DNA from: Bradyrhizobium sp. 200
GTDB lineage: Bacteria; Pseudomonadota; Alphaproteobacteria; Rhizobiales; Xanthobacteraceae
Assembly: GCF_023100945.1 (NCBI RefSeq)
Contig: NZ_CP064689.1
Location: 6,120,001-6,184,000 of the forward strand
DNA: 64,000 nt
Reading direction: 5' to 3'
The translations under genes and the position numbers were made by a program. Every line of letters begins with the position of its first letter. Positions within the stretch are counted from its first letter, which is position 1. Shown one piece after another: positions 41,833-50,657 of the stretch. The notes below the pieces were generated by a model. The model worked only from the letters and a program-made list of their open reading frames with translations. It was not told where the DNA came from and searched no databases.

Positions 41833-42309
41833 ATGCCTTCTGAACCTTCCGAGAAGAAATCGAAATCCCGCGCGCCGAACAAACGCGGCGGCAAAATGAG
41901 AGTCTCGTCGAAGAAGCCGACTCATGTCGACGAACACGTGGGGAAGCGGTTGCGTCTGAGGCGCAACCTCCTCGGCTTGAGTCAGGACGAACTGGCAAGG
42001 CGTCTTGGCCTAACCTCTCAGCTCATCCAAAAATATGAGGCTGGGGAAACCCGGATCAGCGCGTCAAGACTCTACGGCATTGCCGGGCAACTCGCCGTCC
42101 CGATCACATGGTTCTTCGACGAGCTGGAAGGCAAGAAACGACCGTCCGCCGAGTCGAAGCAAGCTTCCGAAGCGCAGGATTGGAGTGAACTCGTCACGAA
42201 GCGGGAGTCGCGTCAGCTCCTCGAACTCTATTTCGGCATTGCTGACGAGCGCCTGCGCCGAAAATTGATGGAAGTCGCGCAACTTCTGAAGACAACCGAC
42301 ACGGAATAG
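41833..42309 (+). CDS. XRE-family helix-turn-helix transcriptional regulator
   Basis: A 158-residue DNA-binding protein. A basic leader (about 35 residues, Lys/Arg-rich) precedes a classical Cro/CI helix-turn-helix: GKRLRLRRNLLGLSQDELA, RRLGLTSQLIQKYEAGETRI and then AVPITWFFDEL. The C-terminal part has no known effector domain. The start is uncertain: ATG 41833 and ATG 41896 are both possible and neither has a strong Shine-Dalgarno. It is next to repeated motif copies also found upstream of pepM, so it is the best candidate for a pathway-specific regulator. Confidence 0.82.
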   Translation: MPSEPSEKKSKSRAPNKRGGKMRVSSKKPTHVDEHVGKRLRLRRNLLGLSQDELARRLGLTSQLIQKYEAGETRISASRLYGIAGQLAVPITWFFDELEGKKRPSAESKQASEAQDWSELVTKRESRQLLELYFGIADERLRRKLMEVAQLLKTTDTE

Positions 42310-42395
42310 GGGCCAGCTCGGACGATTCAACAAAACCGTCAGAATCGATACGTAGATTTCCAGCCCCCACTCCGCGAGGCGGATCATGTGCAACT

Positions 42396-42435
42396 AGAGC
42401 CGTTTCGGAGCGCCCTTCGAGGCGGCTCTTTTCTT
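42396..42435 (+). terminator. Candidate rho-independent terminator after the XRE gene
   Basis: AGAGCCG (42396-42402) pairs with CGGCTCT (42423-42429), followed by TTTCTT. It lies 87 bases after the XRE stop. The loop is long (20 bases, partly able to pair), so the stem strength is moderate. Confidence 0.4.
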
Positions 42436-42610
42436 GCAATGTAAGGCAGCCTCAGTTGGCGACCGCATTTCAATTATCGTGCCGGAACGTGCCCGGACGT
42501 AGGCGACCTTAAGTTTGGCAAAGCGGGAGTCCAGAGACGAAAGCGAATGCGCAAAAAGCCGGGATTTCCGGCTCATTCTCAGGGATGACCGGCCAAACGT
42601 CTGAATGGCG

Positions 42611-42751
42611 GGCTGGGGCGGAAGGGATCGAACCTCCGAATGGCGGGATCAAAATCAGCTTGATTGTTCAACGATTTCGGCGCGCATTTGGTGGAAATGC
42701 AACAAACGACCACTAGCAATTTCAATAGCTTGGCAATCGTTTCCAAATGAA
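42611..42751 (-). repeat. Left copy of a ~140-bp repeat with a tRNA-Gln 3' half (candidate attachment site)
   Basis: In minus-strand sense, positions 42658 to 42611 read as the 3' half of a tRNA-Gln(UUG): anticodon loop with TTTTGAT, T-arm around GGAGGTTCGATCCCTTCC, and acceptor strand ending CCGCCCCAGCC. The 5' half is absent, so it is a fragment. A further ~90 bases up to 42751 (ending TTCCAAATGAA) also match the right copy at 61212-61351. The final A of CCA is lost here. tRNA 3' ends are classical integration sites. Confidence 0.75.
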
Positions 42752-42988
42752 GAAATAGCCCCTCGCAGGCAGCATCAGTCTTGCAAAATCTGAGGCACGT
42801 GCCGCGCACGTGTCGACCGCGAAGAGCCGGAAACTCGACGCCGATGCGAAAGAACGACAGCGCCGCTGTTGAAAACGAGTTCATATGCGCTGCCGAAAAC
42901 CCAGGCGCTCCATCCAGTCATGCGCACGTCATGCTTTGCTTATAGCCGGTCATGTTGACAGCGGATTACGCCGCTTGTGGAGTTTACG

Positions 42989-43816
42989 ATGCCTGCCTCG
43001 TCCGATCTTCCGGTAGTTGGCGCCGCGTTGACCAGCACGACTCTCGCGTTGCATCGGAACTGGATTCTCGAACGACAACGCGACCTCGAGATCCAGGACT
43101 TCTTCGAGGCGGAGACGCTTGACGGCGATTGGCGCGCACAGGTTGAGTCGATCCGCAAGCTTCTCGACGGCTATAAAGGCCGGCTTGGCATTCACGGGCC
43201 TTTCTGGGGCTTCAAGATCGACAGCCAGGATCCGCTGATCCGCGCGGTCGTCACCAAGCGTTTGCTTCAGGGGCTCGAGGTTTGCGAAGCCCTAGGCGCA
43301 ACACAGATGGTCATCCATTCGCCCTACTCGACCTGGGATTACAACAATCTCGATATCAATCCCGGTGCCCGCGCGCGCGTCATCGAGCGCGTCCACGCGA
43401 CGCTCGGGAATGTCGTGAAGCGCGCCGAAGGTATCGGCTGCGAACTCGTCATTGAAAACATCGAGGACAAGGATCCAATGGACCGCGTGGAACTTGCGAA
43501 TAGTTTCGCAAGTCCTGCCGTGCGCGTCTCGCTGGATACCGGCCATGCCAACTACGCCCACGGCTCCACCGGCGCTCCGCCCGCCGATTTCTACGTCGAT
43601 GCTGCCGGCGACGCGCTTGCCCATGTCCACATCCAGGACACCGATGGCTATGCGGACCGGCACTGGCTTCCCGGCGAAGGCAACGTCGGTTGGCCGGCGG
43701 TGTTTCGCGCGCTGGGCCGTCTTTCATCCCGTCCGCGCCTGATCATTGAGGTGAAGGACCAGACCAACATCCGCGCAGGCGCCGCGCATCTCGAAGCGCT
43801 GGGACTGGTGGTCTGA
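42989..43816 (+). CDS. Xylose isomerase-like TIM-barrel protein (sugar phosphate isomerase/epimerase family)
   Basis: A 275-residue TIM-barrel protein of the AP-endonuclease-2/xylose isomerase-like family. Marks include GIHGPFWGFK, MVIHSPYSTWD, LVIENIEDKDP (metal Glu), VSLDTGHANYAHG (metal Asp and His) and AHVHIQDTDGYADRHWLPGEG (metal His). Members isomerise or epimerise sugars and related acids or cleave phosphoester DNA; here an isomerase is more likely. ATG 42989 has GGAG six bases upstream. It is the first gene of the operon with the Dpp-type importer and a phosphohydrolase, so may process the imported compound. Confidence 0.85.
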   Translation: MPASSDLPVVGAALTSTTLALHRNWILERQRDLEIQDFFEAETLDGDWRAQVESIRKLLDGYKGRLGIHGPFWGFKIDSQDPLIRAVVTKRLLQGLEVCEALGATQMVIHSPYSTWDYNNLDINPGARARVIERVHATLGNVVKRAEGIGCELVIENIEDKDPMDRVELANSFASPAVRVSLDTGHANYAHGSTGAPPADFYVDAAGDALAHVHIQDTDGYADRHWLPGEGNVGWPAVFRALGRLSSRPRLIIEVKDQTNIRAGAAHLEALGLVV

Positions 43817-43925
43817 CGCGACGGCGCGGCCTGGGCGCTTTGCATCCGGTTCACCCTCGCCACCATCAGGCCAGGGATCTCGTGCCACGGAATATCGGCT
43901 CGCTTTGTTTGAGAAGGAGAAGTCC

Positions 43926-45563
43926 ATGATACGCCCCTCCCGCCGTTCGGTCGTCGGCCTCGGCGCCGCCGCAGCCGGCACGCTGTTGCTGCCACGCTTC
44001 GCGATTGGGCAGGCTGACAACCGGCCGACGATCAGCATCGCGGTGCAGAAGGTCACCAATTCGAACACGATCGATGTGCTGCGCGAACAATCCAACGTCG
44101 GGGAACGCGTGTTCTTCTCCTCGCTGTGGGAGGCGTTGATCGGCAAGAACTGGCGCGGCAGCCTGGAAACAGTTCCGGGCCTCGCCACCGAATGGCGCCG
44201 CATCGACGAGCAGACCGTCGAACTGAAGCTGCGCCCGGGCGTGAAGTTTCACAATGGCGACGAGATGACCGCCGAGGACGTCGTGTTCAGCTTCGGCCGT
44301 GAGCGCATGTTCGGCAGCACCGAGGCCAAGAACCGCACGACGATCAAGGCGTTCGAACAGATCCCGACGCCCCGGCCCGGCAAGGAACTGCCGCCTGAAG
44401 TCTCTGCCACGGCCCGCCGCATCTGGCCCGATCTCCTGCGCGTCGACGCCGTGGACAAATACACGGTGCGCTTCGTCAATGCGACGCCGGACGTAACGCT
44501 GGAAGGCCGCCTGTCCCGTTACGGCTCCAACATCTTGAGCCGGCGCGGCTGGGAAGAGGCCGCGAGCTACCTCGATTGGGCGCGCAAGCCGGTCACGACA
44601 GGGCCTTACAAGGTTGTCGAGTTCAAACCCGACGTGTCGCTGACGCTGGAGGCCCATGACGAATACTGGGGCGGTCGGCCGCCCCTGAAGCGCATCCGGT
44701 TCGTCGAGGTTCCAGAAGTCTCGAGCCGCGTCAACGGACTCATTTCCGGCGACTATCAGTTCGCCTGCGACATTCCGCCGGACCAGATCGTCGGCATCGA
44801 GAAGAATATTGCCTTCGAGGTTCAGGGCGGCACGATCCTCAACCACCGCCTGACCGTCTTCGACAAGAATCATCCGCAGCTCGCCAATCCGCTGGTACGC
44901 CGCGCCTTCACCCATGCGATCGATCGGCAGGCGATCGTCGACAGCCTTTGGTCCGGACGCACGCGCGTACCGCGTGGCCTGCAGTGGGAATATTACGCCG
45001 ACATGTTCCAGGCCGACTGGACGATTCCGGAATACAATCCGGCTTTGGCGCAGGATCTCCTCAAGCAGGCGAACTACAAGGGCGACGCAATTCCATACCG
45101 CCTGCTCAACAACTACTACACCAACCAGGTGGCGACCGCACAGATCCTTGTTGAAATGTGGAAGGCCGTCGGACTCAACGTCCAGATCGAGACCAAGGAG
45201 AACTGGACCCAGATCATGGAGCGCTCCAACACACGCGCGGTGCGTGACTGGTCCAACTCCGCACCGTTCAACGATCCGGTTTCTTCCATCGTCGCGCAGC
45301 ACGGCCCGAACGGCCAGCAGCAGCAGATCGGCGAATATACCAACGCCGAAGTCAATACGCTCTCGGAATTCCTGGAAACCTCGACCGACCGCCCGGCGCG
45401 CCGGAAGGCCTTCCGCCGCATGCTGGAAATCTGTGAGCGCGAAGACCCCGCTTACACGGTGCTGCATCAGAACGCGGTCTTCACCGCCAAGCCGAAGTCA
45501 ATCAAATGGAAGGCCGCGCCGGCCTTCGCGATGGATTTTCGCGCCGGCAATTTCGAGGTCTGA
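43926..45563 (+). CDS. Dipeptide/oligopeptide-type ABC substrate-binding protein (DppA family, Tat signal)
   Basis: A 545-residue family-5 solute-binding protein. The N-terminus has a twin-arginine signal (RPSRRSVVGLGAAAAGTLLL), suggesting export in folded form. The mature part has VELKLRPGVKFHNGDEMTAE, the family signature, and later NPLVRRAFTHAIDRQAIVDS. It binds peptides, opines, glycosides or phospho-compounds. GGAG lies six bases before ATG 43926. It begins a five-gene importer set (A-D-F-B-C). Confidence 0.9.
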   Translation: MIRPSRRSVVGLGAAAAGTLLLPRFAIGQADNRPTISIAVQKVTNSNTIDVLREQSNVGERVFFSSLWEALIGKNWRGSLETVPGLATEWRRIDEQTVELKLRPGVKFHNGDEMTAEDVVFSFGRERMFGSTEAKNRTTIKAFEQIPTPRPGKELPPEVSATARRIWPDLLRVDAVDKYTVRFVNATPDVTLEGRLSRYGSNILSRRGWEEAASYLDWARKPVTTGPYKVVEFKPDVSLTLEAHDEYWGGRPPLKRIRFVEVPEVSSRVNGLISGDYQFACDIPPDQIVGIEKNIAFEVQGGTILNHRLTVFDKNHPQLANPLVRRAFTHAIDRQAIVDSLWSGRTRVPRGLQWEYYADMFQADWTIPEYNPALAQDLLKQANYKGDAIPYRLLNNYYTNQVATAQILVEMWKAVGLNVQIETKENWTQIMERSNTRAVRDWSNSAPFNDPVSSIVAQHGPNGQQQQIGEYTNAEVNTLSEFLETSTDRPARRKAFRRMLEICEREDPAYTVLHQNAVFTAKPKSIKWKAAPAFAMDFRAGNFEV

Positions 45564-45568
45564 AGCTG

Positions 45569-46546
45569 ATGGCGCCGCTGGTCTCGGTCGAAAGCCTCAC
45601 GGTCGCCTTTGATGGCGTAACGGTGTTGCACGGGATCGATCTGCAGGTCGAGCGGGGCGAAGCGCTTGGCCTGGTCGGCGAGTCCGGATCCGGCAAATCC
45701 GTCACCTGGCTCGCTGCCCTCGGTCTGCTGCCGAAGACCGCGTCGATTGGCGGCCGCGTCAGTCTGGAAGGCGCCGACATTCTCGGCGCGGCGCCAGCCG
45801 AACTTGACCGGGTTCGCGGCGGGCGGATCGCCATGATCTTTCAGGATCCGGCAAGCGCGCTCAATCCGGTGCTGTCCATCGGCAAGCAGATCGGAGAAAG
45901 CCTCGCCCTGCATCGCGGCCTCTCCGGCGCGTCGATCCGCTCCGAAGCCCGGCATCTGCTCGATCTTGTCGGCATTCCCGATCCGGAGCGACGCCTCTTC
46001 GCCTATCCGCACGAATTCTCGGGCGGCCAGAACCAGCGCATCATGATTGCCATGGCGCTTGCGGGAGACCCGGACCTGCTGGTCGCCGACGAACCGACGA
46101 CGGCGCTCGATACGACAATTCAGTCTCAGATTCTCGAACTGATCGGCAGTGTCCGGCGCGAAATGGGAATGGCGCTAGTACTCATCAGTCACGACCTCGG
46201 CGTCGTTGCGGAAAATTGCGACCGGGTTGCCGTGATGTATGCGGGCCGCATCGTCGAGGAAGCCGCGGCGGACGAACTATTCGCCGATCCGCGTCATCCC
46301 TATACGCGGGGCCTGACGGGCGCGCTGCCGCCGATCGACGGTCCGCGTCGCCGATTGACCGCCATACCCGGCATGGTGCCGAATCCGAAGGCGATGCCGC
46401 CAGGCTGCGCGTTCGCGCCGCGCTGCGCTTCGTCCGACCGACTCTGCGAAAACAAGCCGCCGCTTCTGCGCGCAATCGGCGAACGGCGACGGCTCGCCTG
46501 CATGCTGGAGAGCGGTGCTCCCGTGCTGGAGGCAGCGGCAGAATGA
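45569..46546 (+). CDS. Peptide-type ABC transporter ATP-binding protein, DppD-like
   Basis: A 325-residue ATPase: Walker [10 protein letters not shown], signature [15 protein letters not shown], Walker [13 protein letters not shown], and the C-terminal cysteine cluster region ([17 protein letters not shown]) typical of DppD/OppD proteins that carry an iron-sulfur or zinc-type site. The signature reads SGGQNQ instead of the usual SGGMRQ. It starts five bases after the binding-protein stop and overlaps the next ATPase (ATGA). Confidence 0.92.
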   Translation: MAPLVSVESLTVAFDGVTVLHGIDLQVERGEALGLVGESGSGKSVTWLAALGLLPKTASIGGRVSLEGADILGAAPAELDRVRGGRIAMIFQDPASALNPVLSIGKQIGESLALHRGLSGASIRSEARHLLDLVGIPDPERRLFAYPHEFSGGQNQRIMIAMALAGDPDLLVADEPTTALDTTIQSQILELIGSVRREMGMALVLISHDLGVVAENCDRVAVMYAGRIVEEAAADELFADPRHPYTRGLTGALPPIDGPRRRLTAIPGMVPNPKAMPPGCAFAPRCASSDRLCENKPPLLRAIGERRRLACMLESGAPVLEAAAE

Positions 46547-47544
46547 CGGCGCCTCTCGTCAAGGTCGAAGCCGTTGTCCGCAGCTATCGCATGCGAACCG
46601 GCATGTTCGGGCGTGTCACAGACGTGCGCGCGGTCGACGGCGTCTCGTTCGACATCCAACGCGGCGAAACACTCGGTCTCGTCGGCGAGTCCGGTTCCGG
46701 CAAGTCGACCACTGGGCGGATGGTTCTCGGGCTCGAAGCGCGCGACAGCGGCTCGGTCGCCTTCGAAGGGGCGGCAGTGCCAACGATCGGATCTCCGGCA
46801 TGGCGCTCTCAACGTGCCCGCATGCAAATGATATTTCAGGACCCGCTCGGAGCACTCGATCGCCGCTGGACGATCGCGAGACAAGTTAGCGAGCCGTTCG
46901 ACATCCACGCCATCGGCAACGATGCCACCCGCGCAGCGCGCACCGACGAACTGCTCCGTTCGGTCGGCCTCTCGCACGATCAAGGGCTGCGATATCCGCA
47001 CGAACTCTCCGGCGGCCAGCGGCAACGGGCGGTAATTGCGCGAGCGCTGGCAACGCGGCCGGACTTCCTGGTCTGCGACGAACCGGTCAGCGCGCTCGAT
47101 GTATCGATCCAGGCCCAGGTCATCAACCTGCTGATCGACCTGCAGGCGGAACTAGGGCTCACCATGCTGTTCATCAGCCACGACTTGCGCGTCGTACGAC
47201 AGATCAGCAGGCGGGTCGCGGTGATGTATCTTGGCCGTATCGTTGAATTCGGCGACGCGGACCACCTCTTCGCCACCCCGCAGCACCCCTATACGCGCGC
47301 GCTGGTCTCCGCATCGCCGGCACCAGGGCGACGCAGTAACAAGCGGATCGTTCTGACCGGCGATCCGCCAAATCCCGCCGCCCGTCCGCGCGGCTGCGCC
47401 TTTCACCCGCGCTGTTCTCACGCCTTCGCACGCTGCCGCGTGGAATCGCCGACACTCGTCGAGATCTCGCCCGACCGCAGCGTCGCCTGCCATCTGACCG
47501 GTGCCGGGACCGTTCCGGCCGCCGCTTCGGAGGCTGCCGCCTGA
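46543..47544 (+). CDS. Peptide-type ABC transporter ATP-binding protein, DppF-like
   Basis: A 333-residue ATPase: Walker [11 protein letters not shown]-loop FQDPLGALDRRWTI, signature LSGGQRQRAVIARAL, Walker B FLVCDEPVSALDVS, and the C-terminal CAFHPRCSHAFARC cluster. It is the partner of the DppD-like protein. The start overlaps that gene by four bases and the stop shares a base with the permease start. Confidence 0.93.
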   Translation: MTAPLVKVEAVVRSYRMRTGMFGRVTDVRAVDGVSFDIQRGETLGLVGESGSGKSTTGRMVLGLEARDSGSVAFEGAAVPTIGSPAWRSQRARMQMIFQDPLGALDRRWTIARQVSEPFDIHAIGNDATRAARTDELLRSVGLSHDQGLRYPHELSGGQRQRAVIARALATRPDFLVCDEPVSALDVSIQAQVINLLIDLQAELGLTMLFISHDLRVVRQISRRVAVMYLGRIVEFGDADHLFATPQHPYTRALVSASPAPGRRSNKRIVLTGDPPNPAARPRGCAFHPRCSHAFARCRVESPTLVEISPDRSVACHLTGAGTVPAAASEAAA

Positions 47545-48479
47545 TGCTGCGCTTTTTCGCCGTCCGCATCGCCCGCGCGATGCTCACCGTCGCGCTGGTC
47601 GTCACCTTTGCCTTCATCGTGCTGCGCCTTTCCGGTGATCCGGCGCTGATCATCATGGGACCGGAAGCGCCGCCGGAGGTGATCGCCGCCTTCCGCAAGG
47701 CCTGGGGACTCGATGATCCGATCTGGATGCAGTATCTCGACTATTTCGGGGCGATCGCGCGTGGCGAACTCGGCCGCTCGATGCGGGACGGGCGACCGGC
47801 GATCCAGCTAGTCGCGGAGCGGATTCCGGCAACGCTGGTTCTCACAATTCCAGCGCTGCTCCTCAAGCTTGGCATCGGCATTCCTGCCGGCATCCTTGCC
47901 GCGCTTTACCGCGGCAGCGTCATCGACCGCGTGGTGATGGCCGCGGCCGTGGCCGGCTTCACCGTTCCGAGCTTCGTTCTCGGCCTCGTGCTCGTCCTTA
48001 TCTTCGCGGTACAGCTCGGCTGGTTACCCTCTGGCGGTCAGGATAGCTGGCGGCATGCCATCCTGCCCATCATCACGCTCGGTATCGGCGGCGCTGCGGT
48101 GCTGGCGCGCTTCACCCGCAGCGCGATGCTGGAGGTGCTTGGTCAACCCTATGTGCGGACGGCATCGGCCAAGGGCGTTCCATGGCGCGCGGTCGTCACC
48201 CGGCATGCGCTGCCAAATGCGGCGATCCCGACCGTGACGATCGTCGGCTTCATGGTGGGAACGCTGATCGCCGGCGCCGTCGTCGTCGAAAGCGTATTTT
48301 CCTGGCCGGGCGTTGGCAGGCTGCTGGTGGTCGCGGTGGCCAACCGTGATCTCGCGGTGGTCCAATGTGTCCTGCTGCTGGTCGCTGCGACGATGGTCGC
48401 CTCGAATCTCGCCGTCGATTTCCTCTACGGGTTCCTCGATCCGCGGCTGCGGACCGAAACACAGGCGGGAGCGCATTGA
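47544..48479 (+). CDS. Peptide-type ABC permease, DppB-like
   Basis: A 311-residue membrane protein with an N-terminal helix (RAMLTVALVVTFAFIVLRLS), family motif RLSGDPALIIMG and an EAA-type loop (VRTASAKGVPWRAVVTRHAL). Members form the pore with DppC. The start overlaps the ATPase stop by one base. Confidence 0.92.
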   Translation: MLRFFAVRIARAMLTVALVVTFAFIVLRLSGDPALIIMGPEAPPEVIAAFRKAWGLDDPIWMQYLDYFGAIARGELGRSMRDGRPAIQLVAERIPATLVLTIPALLLKLGIGIPAGILAALYRGSVIDRVVMAAAVAGFTVPSFVLGLVLVLIFAVQLGWLPSGGQDSWRHAILPIITLGIGGAAVLARFTRSAMLEVLGQPYVRTASAKGVPWRAVVTRHALPNAAIPTVTIVGFMVGTLIAGAVVVESVFSWPGVGRLLVVAVANRDLAVVQCVLLLVAATMVASNLAVDFLYGFLDPRLRTETQAGAH

Positions 48480-48480
48480 A

Positions 48481-49344
48481 ATGGCTGACCTGTCGCTTCC
48501 GCAGCAGCGCTCCGTACGGCGGCGTCTCTCACTGCCGAAGATTCCGATTGCGGTGGTGGTGGCAATTGTCTGGATTCTCGCAATCCTAGTTGTCGCACTG
48601 CTTGCGGACTCGATCGCCCCCTACAGCCTGACCCGCATGGACCTGAAGAACCGGCTGTCGATGCCAGGCAATGCGGCGCATTGGCTTGGCACCGACGAAC
48701 TCGGCCGCGATGTGCTCTCGCGCCTGTTATTCTCGATCCGGATTTCGTTGTTGATCGCCTTCGGCGCGACGACGATCTCGGCCGTGCTGGGCACAATGCT
48801 CGGCTTCCTGGCGGCGCATTTCCGCGGCTTGATCGAACAGATCGTCCTCATGCTGGCCGATTTTCAGGCCAGCATGCCATTCCTGATCCTGGCGCTGGCC
48901 GTGCTGGCCTTCTTCGGCAGTTCGTTGCAGCTCCTCGTATGTCTCATGGGGCTCTATGGCTGGGAGCGCTACGCGCGGATTGCGCGCGGCCTTGCCATCT
49001 CGGCCGCGGCACAGGGCTATGCGGGAGCTGTCAGGCAACTCGGCGCGACGCCGTCCCGGATCTATTTCCGGCACATTCTTCCCAACATCGCATCTACCCT
49101 GATCGTCTCTATGACGCTCGTATTCCCGGAAGTGATCCTGCTCGAATCCGGGCTGTCGTTTCTGGGCCTCGGCGTGCAGCCGCCAATGACCAGCCTCGGC
49201 AACATGGTCGGCTATGCCCGCGAATATCTTGGCCGCGCGCCGTGGATCATGCTTGCCCCGGCCACGACCATCGTCCTGACGACCCTTGCCGTCTCGATCA
49301 TCGGCGACTGGCTGCGCGACAAGCTTGATCCAACCCTGAAATAG
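48481..49344 (+). CDS. Peptide-type ABC permease, DppC-like
   Basis: A 287-residue membrane protein with the DppC N-terminal helix (IPIAVVVAIVWILAILVVAL), the conserved HWLGTDELGRDVLSRLLFSI and an EAA-type loop (GAVRQLGATPSRIYFRHILP). It begins one base after the DppB-like stop and is followed, after 20 bases, by the phosphohydrolase gene. Confidence 0.92.
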   Translation: MADLSLPQQRSVRRRLSLPKIPIAVVVAIVWILAILVVALLADSIAPYSLTRMDLKNRLSMPGNAAHWLGTDELGRDVLSRLLFSIRISLLIAFGATTISAVLGTMLGFLAAHFRGLIEQIVLMLADFQASMPFLILALAVLAFFGSSLQLLVCLMGLYGWERYARIARGLAISAAAQGYAGAVRQLGATPSRIYFRHILPNIASTLIVSMTLVFPEVILLESGLSFLGLGVQPPMTSLGNMVGYAREYLGRAPWIMLAPATTIVLTTLAVSIIGDWLRDKLDPTLK

Positions 49345-49364
49345 CCCTGCTTCCGGATATCGTC

Positions 49365-50633
49365 ATGCCCCACCCCATCGTCGTCACCGTCATTTGCGAC
49401 GGCCACAGGCCGGATTTTGTCTCTGACGAGACGACCCCGCACATGGCTCGCCTCAGGCGCGCAGGAACGTGGTTCGCAAATCACCGGGGAATTTTTCCAT
49501 CGGCCACTCGCGCCTCCTCTGCCTCGATCGCCACCGGCTCATGGCCACGATCGCATGGCCTGCGCGGCAATACCGTCGCGCTGCCCGTGGTCGGCGGACA
49601 TGAGGTCCATGACGCCGGCAAACCGGAGTTCTACGATGCCTATCGCGATCACTTCGGCCGCCTGTTGGCGCGCCGATCATTGGCCGAACGCGTGGCACCT
49701 CTCAACGGCGCCGTCCTGTGCTCCAACGTCTCGCCCGGAGCGGCTTTCTTCCATGATTCGTACGGTCACGGAACCTTGCTGCATCGGGAGCTGTCTTACG
49801 CTCCAGGGCGACAGCCTCTCAAGGAGACGATCGATGCGCCGCCTGGAAGCATCGGTGATGCCCTGCTGACAGATCGCTTTCTTGCCGGGCTCGCCTCGAA
49901 TCCGCCTTCGATCGCCACCTTGTGGTTGTCCGAACCGGACAAGACGATGCACGCATTTCCACTTGGCTCGCCGGAGCATCTCCTCGCGCTGCGTGCGGTA
50001 GATGATCATATCGGCGCGGTTGGTCAGGCAGTCGAACGGCTGCGGGATAACGGCCACGATGTTCTCTTTTTGATAGGTTCCGATCACGGACATGAATCCG
50101 TGACGGAAACAATTCCGGTCGAGCGCCGACTGTTCGAGGCTGGATTCAAGAGGTCGCTCGAAAGCTCCGAAATTGTCGTCGCGCCGCAGGGCTCATCTGC
50201 TTTCATTCACTTTGGTGGCAGCGCATTGTCGCGCCGCGCCGAGGTCGCCTCCTGGCTCAGCGGACAGCCCTGGGCGGGCCGCATCATATCCGGCGAGGAC
50301 CTTGCCGAACTGGGCCAGATCCCCGGCGACGATCTGCTGGCCGTCGATATGGCAAAGAGCTCGGGCTCAAACAGCAACGGCGTTCCCGGCCTGACCTCCA
50401 TGGCGGTGCGGTTCTCCGAACAGGAGGACGCGATCCGTCGAGACCGCGGTATGCATGGCGGTCTGGGCGCTTACGAAACGCAGCCAACGCTGATCGCGGT
50501 AGGACGTGGCTTTGAGGCAGGCGCGTCGAACACGAAAACGAGCCGCATCATCGACATCGCGCCGACGGCGCTGGCGCATCTCGAACTTCCTTTGGACGAG
50601 TTCGACGGAACTGCGCTGCAGAAGTGGCCGTAG
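49365..50633 (+). CDS. Alkaline phosphatase superfamily hydrolase, paralogue of the 23.9-25.2 kb gene
   Basis: A 422-residue metal-dependent hydrolase with VICDGHRPD (metal Asp), GIFPSATRASSASIATG (likely Thr nucleophile), CSNVSPGAAFFHDSYG, LSEPDKTMHAFPLGSPEH, LIGSDHGHESV and MHGGLGAYE. The order and wording match the gene at 23908-25194 throughout, including FPSxTR and SNVSPGAA, so the two are paralogues. Here it follows a Dpp-type importer rather than a Ugp-type one. Probable cytosolic phosphodiesterase or phosphonate-ester hydrolase acting on the imported compound. Confidence 0.86.
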   Translation: MPHPIVVTVICDGHRPDFVSDETTPHMARLRRAGTWFANHRGIFPSATRASSASIATGSWPRSHGLRGNTVALPVVGGHEVHDAGKPEFYDAYRDHFGRLLARRSLAERVAPLNGAVLCSNVSPGAAFFHDSYGHGTLLHRELSYAPGRQPLKETIDAPPGSIGDALLTDRFLAGLASNPPSIATLWLSEPDKTMHAFPLGSPEHLLALRAVDDHIGAVGQAVERLRDNGHDVLFLIGSDHGHESVTETIPVERRLFEAGFKRSLESSEIVVAPQGSSAFIHFGGSALSRRAEVASWLSGQPWAGRIISGEDLAELGQIPGDDLLAVDMAKSSGSNSNGVPGLTSMAVRFSEQEDAIRRDRGMHGGLGAYETQPTLIAVGRGFEAGASNTKTSRIIDIAPTALAHLELPLDEFDGTALQKWP

Positions 50634-50657
50634 CCCCGTGCAGACGCTCCGCCGCCG

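Larger units (their letters stand above)
42310..42988. other. Long intergenic stretch holding a terminator-like hairpin and the left tRNA-derived repeat
   Basis: About 680 bases without a supported gene. It contains the hairpin at 42396-42435 and the tRNA-Gln-derived repeat at 42611-42751. Short ORFs in it (for example across 42394-42576 and 42579-42884, minus strand) read through those elements and have no family features. Confidence 0.5.

Noticed and set aside
42394..42576. Small minus-strand ORF of 60 codons
   Set aside because: Basic, low-complexity translation, no strong ribosome-binding site, overlaps the terminator-like hairpin; possible but unsupported.
42579..42884. Minus-strand ORF of 101 codons; similar ORF at 61195-61395
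   Set aside because: Both read through the tRNA-Gln fragment and repeat, and resemble each other only because the repeat is shared; not real genes.
43866..45467. Minus-strand ORF of 533 codons antisense to the DppA-like gene
   Set aside because: Shadow frame; the plus strand encodes a clear Tat-exported binding protein.
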